Below, one piece after another: positions 43,257 to 50,587 of a stretch of DNA of 50,587 nucleotides (positions are counted from its first letter, which is position 1; each line of letters starts with the position of its first letter). Where the stretch lies: positions 1 through 50,587 of the forward strand of contig JACGUG010000006.1 in NCBI GenBank assembly GCA_024256285.1, read 5' to 3'. The position numbers and the translations under genes are program-made. The notes beneath the pieces are model-generated. The model made no database searches, was not told the origin of the DNA, and saw only the letters and a list, made by a program, of their open reading frames with translations. The DNA is from an archaeon (GTDB lineage: Archaea; Thermoproteota; Nitrososphaeria; Nitrososphaerales; JACAEJ01).

Positions 43257-44552
43257 TTACCAGACTCGAGGTGAAAGGCGAATCAAGGGCTTTGCCAAGT
43301 GCCTCCTAGCCCTAGGCGGAACTTCGTAGACCCCTAAGGTTATGCCCCTTGGCATCTCTTCAAATCTGACTGCTTCCTTCGAGAGCTTCAGCTTGCAGTT
43401 TTTACACACAAAGCCCTTCCCTTTCCCCGCTGACTTCATCCTCTTGCCACATGATGAACAGACTGGGTTTACCTTCTTCAAAACAGGGCTGAGCTTGACG
43501 ACTTCTATCTTCTCAAGGTTTATGGTCAATGGTAATGATGGCTTTAGCTTGACTCCACCATAGGCTTTGATCACATCACCAACAGTCAATTCCGTGACTG
43601 TCTTCCTGAATTTTCTTGTAGGCTCATAAGCGGCACAGTCTATCCCGCCACTCTCATCTCTTATTCTGAATATCACATGGCCCCCATGTATGATCCTTGG
43701 CTTCTTACAGACTTCTCCCTCGACCACAAAAGAACGGTCTGGTTGCACTTCAGATATCTTTGCATCTCTTATATGCTCATCCGTGGCTTGATTCGTCTTG
43801 TATATCACCCACCTTTCTATAGGCTCGAGGGCTTTTACAAAATTATGAGCTTTCTCTGCTGTCTGGGGACTTTCAGCCCTGATACCATACAAGATCGGGC
43901 AAGGTGTGTGGGGCGTTATCCTTATCTCACCCGTTGCAAGGTCGATATTATCGAAGGTCGCTGGATAAGTCAGTTCGTTCATCTTGAATACGGATTCTCT
44001 ATCGATCTTCCTCTTTGTGCCCCTGTTGTTCGGCACTCTATAAGTTATGAGTTCATAGGTTTTATCTTGCTTTAATTCTTCACCTATTGCTGCTAAAGCG
44101 CCTATGATTCCTCTCCCTATCTTGAACTTGAAAAACTCAGCACCTATCCTCTTCGCCAGATCTTCTGCTTCATCAATGGTCACTATATCCTTAATTACCT
44201 TATTTGAGAAGACCTTTAACTCTTCAGGTATATTGCCACCTTCTAAGAAGACCACGCCTGGATTCGTCGTCTCATGATCTAGCTCTGCCAGTTGCTCTAC
44301 AGTCTCCAAGACCATCTGCTTTATTTTAGGTATAAGCTCAGATCTTGTCTCAACTTCTATTGAGATGGCACAATTTCCCCTAGTCTTCAAGACCCAGTTC
44401 GGATTGAGCCTGATGAGACGTGGATAATCGATTATCTTCACGCCCATCTCCCTGAGTCTATCCACGACTACGGCGCCAACATAGGTGGTGCACATTCCAT
44501 CCTTGGAGTCTGTATCATCAAGGCCTATGTGAAGTACCCGAAGTTTGCTCAA
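43257..44552 (-). CDS. tiaS: tRNA(Ile2) 2-agmatinylcytidine synthetase
   Basis: LHIGLDDTDSKDGMCTTYVGAVVVDRL, RLIRLNPNWVLKTRGNCAIS, OB-fold, C-terminal zinc ribbon CSSCGKRMKSAGKGKGFVCKNCK. Confidence 0.95.
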   Translation of the reverse strand: MSKLRVLHIGLDDTDSKDGMCTTYVGAVVVDRLREMGVKIIDYPRLIRLNPNWVLKTRGNCAISIEVETRSELIPKIKQMVLETVEQLAELDHETTNPGVVFLEGGNIPEELKVFSNKVIKDIVTIDEAEDLAKRIGAEFFKFKIGRGIIGALAAIGEELKQDKTYELITYRVPNNRGTKRKIDRESVFKMNELTYPATFDNIDLATGEIRITPHTPCPILYGIRAESPQTAEKAHNFVKALEPIERWVIYKTNQATDEHIRDAKISEVQPDRSFVVEGEVCKKPRIIHGGHVIFRIRDESGGIDCAAYEPTRKFRKTVTELTVGDVIKAYGGVKLKPSLPLTINLEKIEVVKLSPVLKKVNPVCSSCGKRMKSAGKGKGFVCKNCKLKLSKEAVRFEEMPRGITLGVYEVPPRARRHLAKPLIRLSPRVW

Positions 44553-44769
44553 TTAACTATCTAAATAGATGAGGAACATGCTTAAAATTTTATTTGAGCC
44601 ACGTTTTTAGAGTTTAGATCAAAAGACGAATAGGTCTCGAGGATGTCTTTATCCAACTTACAGGTAGGAAGATAAGGGAGGGGTTCTAGGAATCTCTAGC
44701 GGTTCATGGCTCTTGTTGTGAAGGACTCGAAAAAGATTATCGGGCTACTGCCTTGTTTTGCTTTTCCGA

Positions 44770-45495
44770 CTACCAAACCCTTGGAAAAAGTCTATATTTT
44801 ACCCTTTTAGCATATTCTGAATACCCATTCAATTCGTTAAGGAGCGTTTTATCTTCCAACGAAGTACGGATTATCAACAAAAGAATAATAATTCCTGCCG
44901 GAATCAATCCGAAAAGGGAACCTATGATGAGTGGGATCGATATGGCCAACAGAATTCCTCCAGCATAACCAGGGTGTCTGATAATTTTATAGGGCCCGGT
45001 TGTTATAACTTGATGATCTCTATCTTTCTGGATTCGAACAGTTGTTTCAAAATGCGGGTTTGCTATCATTGCCCAAGTAAGAAGAATAGCGCTAATGATG
45101 TAAAACATGAAACCCAATACTGCAAAATTGATACCGAGACTTGACCCTTGAAATCTGCCGACATCCAGTCCGACTATGGCAAGCAATACATAGTGCATTA
45201 TACCATAGGCTGGCAACAAGACCTTGTCCCATGATTTTGTACCCTGTTTAAATCTCTTCCCACCCCTTATATTAAGGAGCTCGGGGTTAAGTTTGGACAG
45301 AATCATCATTCCTACCGCATAGTATACAAAAGTTATACCAAAGAAGATCCATGCTCGAGATATGTCGATACGACCTGCTGCAACAAATAGGATTATTATC
45401 TGTATAATAAGGCCCAGATAGCCCCGCAGAATAAGCAGAATTCCGGATCTTTTCAGTCCTTTATTGTTTTCTGTAATATTTTTACCTTCATCCAT
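44770..45495 (-). CDS. Isoprenylcysteine carboxyl methyltransferase-like integral membrane methyltransferase
   Basis: Multi-TM with KDRDHQVITTGPYKIIRHPGYAGGILLAISIPLIIGS motif. Confidence 0.88.
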   Translation of the reverse strand: MDEGKNITENNKGLKRSGILLILRGYLGLIIQIIILFVAAGRIDISRAWIFFGITFVYYAVGMMILSKLNPELLNIRGGKRFKQGTKSWDKVLLPAYGIMHYVLLAIVGLDVGRFQGSSLGINFAVLGFMFYIISAILLTWAMIANPHFETTVRIQKDRDHQVITTGPYKIIRHPGYAGGILLAISIPLIIGSLFGLIPAGIIILLLIIRTSLEDKTLLNELNGYSEYAKRVKYRLFPRVW

Positions 45496-45522
45496 TTGAA
45501 ATACACCTCATTAAATGTTATG

Positions 45523-45555
45523 TTAGACTAATCTAAATATGTTAGGTTAATCTAA
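45523..45555. promoter_or_regulatory. Tandem candidate operator: two TTAGNNTAATCTAA-like half-palindromes
   Basis: TTAGACTAATCTAA (45523-45536) and TTAGGTTAATCTAA (45542-45555), start-to-start 19 nt, upstream of the minus-strand gene starting at 45495. Confidence 0.5.
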
Positions 45556-45676
45556 ATTTAATTAATAAATTTTTCCTTTTATCGATATCGTCTGGCCCTT
45601 AGAATGGTCTTTAAGTAAAGTGAGGCAGTGATCTCTTAGCTTCCCATCTAATTTGATAGGAGTGCGATGTAGTAAA

Positions 45677-45928
45677 TTATGGCACTTCTACAACGATCAT
45701 CGTGAGAGTAGACCTTACTTTATCTAGGCGTCGGATCTTCCAAGTTACCGTCTCCTTTACATTCTCCATAGAGTCGGCTTCTATCTTGGCTATGATGTCA
45801 TAGACGCCATAGACTATATAAACCTCTTTTACATTCTCAATCTTCTTAAGCTCTCCCACTAATTCTTCCTCTGCTCCAAGGTCGGCATTTATCAACACGA
45901 ACGCCAAAGGCATGGTGCATCTCATCAC
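45677..45928 (-). CDS. Single Lrp/AsnC ligand-binding (RAM) domain protein
   Basis: AFVLINADLGAEEELVGELKKIENVKEVYIVYGVYDIIAKIEADSMENVKETVTWKIRRLDKVRSTLTMIVVE. Confidence 0.92.
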   Translation of the reverse strand: MMRCTMPLAFVLINADLGAEEELVGELKKIENVKEVYIVYGVYDIIAKIEADSMENVKETVTWKIRRLDKVRSTLTMIVVEVP

Positions 45929-45985
45929 GTTCTAATTAATAAATTTATCATTAAATGGTTCAAGTTATCAGTACCAACAGAAGCA

Positions 45986-46064
45986 GGTTCTGTCAAGATA
46001 CAGGCTCATAATTCTTGGTGTAAAGTTTACAACATGACGGATGAGCCTACAACTTGACAGAACC
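45986..46064. mobile_element. 79-bp palindromic MITE-like element with 8-bp target site duplication
   Basis: Perfect 12-bp TIRs GGTTCTGTCAAG / CTTGACAGAACC; second internal inverted pair AGGCTCAT/ATGAGCCT; flanked by perfect direct repeats CAGAAGCA (45978-45985 and 46065-46072). Confidence 0.88.
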
Positions 46065-46072
46065 CAGAAGCA

Positions 46073-46090
46073 CAATATTTAAATAAGATA
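46073..46090 (+). promoter_or_regulatory. Candidate TATA box of the grpE-dnaK-dnaJ operon
   Basis: CAATATTTAAATAAGATA immediately after the right target duplication and about 50-65 bp upstream of grpE. Confidence 0.55.
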
Positions 46091-46138
46091 ATTGACTATT
46101 TTAACAACCTTGCTTTAACCTCCCATTTAACTTAATTT

Positions 46139-46726
46139 GTGTGGAGGCTCAATGAAATGATAGGAGAACCTGTGGCAGAAGAGGAGCGAGCTAAAGAAAC
46201 CGAACCAACCGATGAATCGATCGATGCATGCAAAGCAGTGAGTAAGCTAGATGAACTGAGAAAGGCTTTGGAAGAAGAGAGGAGTAAGACTGAAGATTAT
46301 CTGAACCGTTTAAGGTATCTTCAGGCCGATTTTGACAATTATAAGAAGAGGGTGGATAGGGATATGCTCGAATTAGTTAAGTATGGAAACGAGCGATTGA
46401 TAGTTAAATTGTTAGATACCGTCGACGATCTTGAGAGGGCTGTTATATCTTGTAGGGAAGCAAAGGACAAAGAGGCATTGTTAAAGGGGGTTGAAATCGT
46501 CTTAAAGGAGCTGAAGGAGACTCTTAGAAAAGAAGGGTTAGAAGAGATAGATGCTGTTGGAGATACCTTCGACCCAAATTTACATGACGCTGTAGATAAG
46601 ATCGAGACCAATGACTACCCTACCAATACGATCGTAGAAGAGATCAGAAAAGGTTATCTTTTAAATGGAAAGTTAATAAGACCGAGTATGGTCAAAGTTG
46701 CTCTTAATCCACTTAATAAGGAGTGA
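46139..46726 (+). CDS. grpE: GrpE nucleotide exchange factor (start possibly 46157)
   Basis: [74 protein letters not shown]. Confidence 0.95.
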   Translation: MWRLNEMIGEPVAEEERAKETEPTDESIDACKAVSKLDELRKALEEERSKTEDYLNRLRYLQADFDNYKKRVDRDMLELVKYGNERLIVKLLDTVDDLERAVISCREAKDKEALLKGVEIVLKELKETLRKEGLEEIDAVGDTFDPNLHDAVDKIETNDYPTNTIVEEIRKGYLLNGKLIRPSMVKVALNPLNKE

Positions 46727-48618
46727 TGGAAGTCGTGGGTAGCTCTGAAGGAAAATCTAGGGAGAAGATCTTGGGAATAGATTTAGGGACGACCAATTCA
46801 GCCGCAGCCATGATGGAAGTAGGGAGACCCGTAGTAATACCGAGTACTGAGGGGCCTACAGTAGCAGGCAAGATGTTCCCCTCTGTGGTCGCATTTACGA
46901 AGGATGGGCAGCTCTTGGTTGGAGAACCAGCTAAGAGGCAAGCCTTGACAAATCCTGAAGGAACGATCTTTGAAATCAAGAGAAAGATGGGGACGGATTA
47001 TAAAGTGCGTATAGCTGGCAAGGAATTTACTCCACAGCAGGTCTCAGCCTTCATCCTTCAGAAGATAAAGAGGGATGCAGAAACTTTCCTCGGAAGACCT
47101 GTTGAGAAGGCAGTCATCACTATTCCAGCTCACTTCAACGATAATCAGAGGCAAGCAACGAAGGATGCTGGCACTATAGCTGGTTTGGATGCTGTGAGGA
47201 TAATAAATGAACCTACTGCAGCCTGCTTAGCCTATGGATTGGATAAGCTAGAAAAAGAGATGAAGATAATGGTCTTCAGCTTTGGAGGAGGAACACACGA
47301 TGTTACAATAATGGACTTTGGAGGTGGTGTATTTCAAGTAATTGCAACAAGTGGAGATACACAGACTGGCGGGGCAGATATAGACTACGCCATAGTCGAC
47401 CACCTTATCGAGGAGTTCAAGAGGCAGACAGGCATAGACATCAGGGGCGACAAGACGGCCATGGCTAGGCTCAAGGAGGCTGCTGAGAAGGCGAAGATCG
47501 AGCTCTCGACGCTTCCTACAACAGATATAGACCTTCCTTTCATAGCTATGGACAAAGAAGGGCCCAAACATCTGCGTTATACTTTAACTAGGGCAAAGCT
47601 GGAGGAGCTGGCTCGACCTATCGTGCAAAGGACTGAAGATACGATAGAGAGGGTTCTGGATGATGCAAAACTGACACCGAAGGATATAGACAAAGTGATA
47701 CTGATAGGGGGTCAGACAAGGATGCCCCTCGTAAGAAGATACGTTGAAGAAGCTGTTGGCAAACCTCCTGAGGTGGGCGTCGACCCTATGGAGTGTGTAG
47801 CTATAGGAGCAGCTATTCAAGGCGCAATAATAGCTGGCGAAGTGAAGGATATCCTTCTGCTCGATGTTACACCACTGTCATTGGGCGTAGAAACCCTTGG
47901 CGGGGTATTCACAAAGATAATCGAGCGGAACACCACGATCCCCACAAGAAGAAGTCAGATCTTCACTACTGCTGCTGATTTTCAAACTACTGTGACCATC
48001 AATGTTTTGCAAGGAGAGAGAACCATGGCTGCCGACAATGTCTCATTGGGCATGTTCAACTTAACAGGGATCCCCCCAGCTCCAAGAGGGGCGCCCCAGG
48101 TAGAGGTGACCTTCGATATAGATGTAAATGGCATATTGCATGTTACGGCTAAGGATCTAGCTACGAACAAGGAGCAGAAGATAGACATTACAGCATCAAA
48201 GAAGCTATCTCAAGAAGAGATAGAAAGGATGGTCAAGGAGGCTGAGAGGTTTGCTGAACAGGACAAGAAGAGGAGAGAAGAGGCAGAGCTCATAAATGCT
48301 GCCGACTCTCTGATCTATACTGCTGAGAAGACAAAATCCGACCTTAAGGAGAAGCTGAGCAAAGATCAGGTCGATAGAATAGACAAAGCTACGGGTGAGT
48401 TGAGGAGTGCCCTTGGTGAGAAGGACATGGACAAGATAAAGGCAAAGAGCGAGGAACTATCCAAAGTTCTGCAGGAGATAGGGATGGCTGCATATCAACA
48501 GGCAGCTCAGCAGCAAGCCAAAGAAAAGGAAGGCCAGGGTACAGAGCAGCCGAAGGAGGGAGGAAAGGAGAAAGTAGTCGATGCTGAATACGAAGTAGTG
48601 GATGATGACAAGAAGTAA
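46723..48618 (+). CDS. dnaK: Hsp70 chaperone DnaK
   Basis: [52 protein letters not shown], substrate-binding domain. Confidence 0.98.
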   Translation: MMEVVGSSEGKSREKILGIDLGTTNSAAAMMEVGRPVVIPSTEGPTVAGKMFPSVVAFTKDGQLLVGEPAKRQALTNPEGTIFEIKRKMGTDYKVRIAGKEFTPQQVSAFILQKIKRDAETFLGRPVEKAVITIPAHFNDNQRQATKDAGTIAGLDAVRIINEPTAACLAYGLDKLEKEMKIMVFSFGGGTHDVTIMDFGGGVFQVIATSGDTQTGGADIDYAIVDHLIEEFKRQTGIDIRGDKTAMARLKEAAEKAKIELSTLPTTDIDLPFIAMDKEGPKHLRYTLTRAKLEELARPIVQRTEDTIERVLDDAKLTPKDIDKVILIGGQTRMPLVRRYVEEAVGKPPEVGVDPMECVAIGAAIQGAIIAGEVKDILLLDVTPLSLGVETLGGVFTKIIERNTTIPTRRSQIFTTAADFQTTVTINVLQGERTMAADNVSLGMFNLTGIPPAPRGAPQVEVTFDIDVNGILHVTAKDLATNKEQKIDITASKKLSQEEIERMVKEAERFAEQDKKRREEAELINAADSLIYTAEKTKSDLKEKLSKDQVDRIDKATGELRSALGEKDMDKIKAKSEELSKVLQEIGMAAYQQAAQQQAKEKEGQGTEQPKEGGKEKVVDAEYEVVDDDKK

Positions 48619-48647
48619 CTTTAACTCAAGTTTACAGTTGACTCTTT

Positions 48648-49748
48648 ATGGCAAAGAAGGATTACTATGAGATTTTGGGTGTCTCAAGGGATGCTACATC
48701 ACAAGAAATAAAGAATGTTTATCGTAAATTAGCATTACAGTACCATCCAGATAGGAACAAATCGCCTGAAGCAGAGGAGAAGTTCAAGGAGATATCTGAA
48801 GCCTACGCTGTTCTATCTGACGAGGAGAAGCGCAGACAGTACGATATGTTCGGTCATGCAGGCATCGATAGTAGGTACACGAGGGAGGACATCTTCAGAG
48901 GTGTCGACTTCGATGAAATCTTCAGGGATCTTGGTTTTGGATTTGGTGGCTTCGATAAAATATTTGAAGAGTTCTTCGGTAGACGTGAGCCCTACGGTCC
49001 TGAAAGGGGTCTTGATTTAAGATACGATCTCGAGATTAATTTGGAGGATGCATTTCGGGGGTTAAAGACCGAGATAGAAGTCCCCCGCAGGGAAAAATGC
49101 AGGACTTGTAACGGGACAGGTGCAAGCCCAGGGACGGAACCGAAGACTTGCCCTAAATGTAATGGTACAGGACAGGTACAGTACACCCGTACACTTGGCT
49201 TTGCAAGGTTTGTGCAAGTATTGACTTGTGATAAGTGTAACGGTAGAAGGGTGGTGGTAGAGAGTCCCTGCAAAGAATGTCGTGGTACAGGTGTCGCGAG
49301 ATATTATAGAAAGATAAGAGTCGAAATTCCACAAGGGGTAGATACGGGCTATCTTTTAAGGCTGAGGGGAGAGGGTGAAGTAGGCGTAAGGGGAGGGCCC
49401 CCTGGCGATCTATACGTCTTAGTAACCGTCAAACCCCATAGAATCTTCAAGAGAGATGGGAACGACCTCTTATACGAAACTCAGATAAGCTTTCCTCAAG
49501 CAGCATTGGGCACAGAGATAGAGGCCCCAAATATAAATGGAAAGGCAAGGCTCAAGATACCTGCTGGCACTCAGAGTGGGACGATATTCAGGTTAAAGGG
49601 GAAGGGGATGCCAAAACTAAGAGGTTTTGGTAGAGGGGATGAACTGGTCAGGGTGATTGTAAAGACCCCAACAAGATTGACAGATAGGCAGAAAGAGCTC
49701 CTTCTAGATTTTGCCAAGGAGTCTGGGGAGGATTTAGGAAAACATTAG
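48648..49748 (+). CDS. dnaJ: Co-chaperone DnaJ with four-motif zinc domain
   Basis: J domain [67 protein letters not shown]. Confidence 0.98.
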   Translation: MAKKDYYEILGVSRDATSQEIKNVYRKLALQYHPDRNKSPEAEEKFKEISEAYAVLSDEEKRRQYDMFGHAGIDSRYTREDIFRGVDFDEIFRDLGFGFGGFDKIFEEFFGRREPYGPERGLDLRYDLEINLEDAFRGLKTEIEVPRREKCRTCNGTGASPGTEPKTCPKCNGTGQVQYTRTLGFARFVQVLTCDKCNGRRVVVESPCKECRGTGVARYYRKIRVEIPQGVDTGYLLRLRGEGEVGVRGGPPGDLYVLVTVKPHRIFKRDGNDLLYETQISFPQAALGTEIEAPNINGKARLKIPAGTQSGTIFRLKGKGMPKLRGFGRGDELVRVIVKTPTRLTDRQKELLLDFAKESGEDLGKH

Positions 49749-49790
49749 AAAGGGCCTTATCTTATAAGATTATATCGATCGATTCAATAG

Positions 49791-50366
49791 GTGGGAAAAT
49801 TTTACCAAAAGATAGGCATAACGGGCAACCCAGGCACAGGGAAGAAGACTGTTGGTAGATCGTTGGCTAAACTTCTAAATTATGATTTTTTAGATCTGAA
49901 TCAGCTCGCTATAGAAAAGGATGCTATAATCGGCGAAGATGAACACGGCTTTATCGCAGATTTAAGCCTGCTGAGGAAGTATGCAAAGGAAGTAGTCAAA
50001 GGGAAGAGCGTAGTTGTAGTAGGCCATCTTTTACCCTTCGTTCTATCTAAGAGAGAGGTCGATTTCGTTGCCGTTCTCAGATGCTCGCCCTTTGAGCTTG
50101 AGAAGAGGTATTCATCAAGAAATTACAGCGAAAAGAAGGTTAAGGAGAATATCGCTTCAGAAATACTTGGCATATGTGCTTATGAGGCTTTAAAAAAGTT
50201 CGGAAGGGACAGAATTGCTGAATTCGACACAACAGGAAGAGATGCCGATAGAGTTGCTGAAGAAATCATCAAAGTGATTAAAGGAGATGCTCCAAAAAGA
50301 GTGGGGTCCATCGATTGGTTACAACTCTTCACAGAAGGTGAACGATTAAGTCGATTTTTCGACTGA
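49791..50366 (+). CDS. AK6/Fap7-type adenylate kinase-like P-loop NTPase
   Basis: KIGITGNPGTGKKTVGRSLAKLLNYDFLDLNQLA, FVAVLRCSPFELEKRYSSRNYSEKKVKENIASEILGICAYEAL. Confidence 0.85.
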   Translation: MGKFYQKIGITGNPGTGKKTVGRSLAKLLNYDFLDLNQLAIEKDAIIGEDEHGFIADLSLLRKYAKEVVKGKSVVVVGHLLPFVLSKREVDFVAVLRCSPFELEKRYSSRNYSEKKVKENIASEILGICAYEALKKFGRDRIAEFDTTGRDADRVAEEIIKVIKGDAPKRVGSIDWLQLFTEGERLSRFFD

Positions 50367-50587
50367 AATTTCTTAAATTTTGAACATTGCTGGTATAAAG
50401 AGTTGTAAAGAGAACAAAATGTAAAAAAATTCCATTGGGAATTGATTTAATGAAATTTAATCATGGTGTCTGAGCCGATCTTTATATCAATATTTAGGAT
50501 ATGAAGTTTTAGCCTTCAACTACACCGTCTTGTGAAATCAAATAGATTCTTTTAAGAAGGTCTCCATATAATTTTTATCTGTATGAT

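Noticed and set aside
43084-43329. Plus-strand ORF upstream/antisense of the tiaS 3' end
   Set aside because: Overlaps tiaS in antisense, and has no recognisable family; too weak to call.

Overview
A 50.6 kb archaeal chromosomal window, mostly housekeeping, probably from the TACK/Thermoproteota side (judged from the rRNA and gene content; no tree was run). Main contents: pdxS-pdxT; a SPOUT methyltransferase plus rpl3-rpl4-rpl23-rpl2-(broken rps19); citramalate synthase; CCA-adding enzyme-thpR; RNase Z; a linked 16S-23S rRNA operon with hand-drawn processing stems; amrS; a strongly supported RNase P RNA gene that the ORF track misses; tsr3; ppdK; serB; SepCysS; tRNA-Pro(GGG) and an intron-containing tRNA-Gln(TTG); an Mrp/DUF134/DUF5320 cluster; tiaS; and grpE-dnaK-dnaJ-AK6. 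The items I think most deserve follow-up are: (1) a 79-bp palindromic MITE-like element with perfect 12-bp terminal inverted repeats and a perfect 8-bp target duplication, directly upstream of the grpE-dnaK-dnaJ promoter; (2) an rps19 reading frame with its conserved centre missing, at the point where the S10 ribosomal cluster stops; (3) RNase P RNA with an altered but compensated P4 core; (4) a run of decayed genes between about 31.6 and 37.2 kb; (5) DnaK with Ser in place of a catalytic Asp; (6) candidate operator palindromes. I saw no CRISPR array, prophage or clear multi-gene defence system. All homology calls are from recognising motifs by eye; no database search was run.
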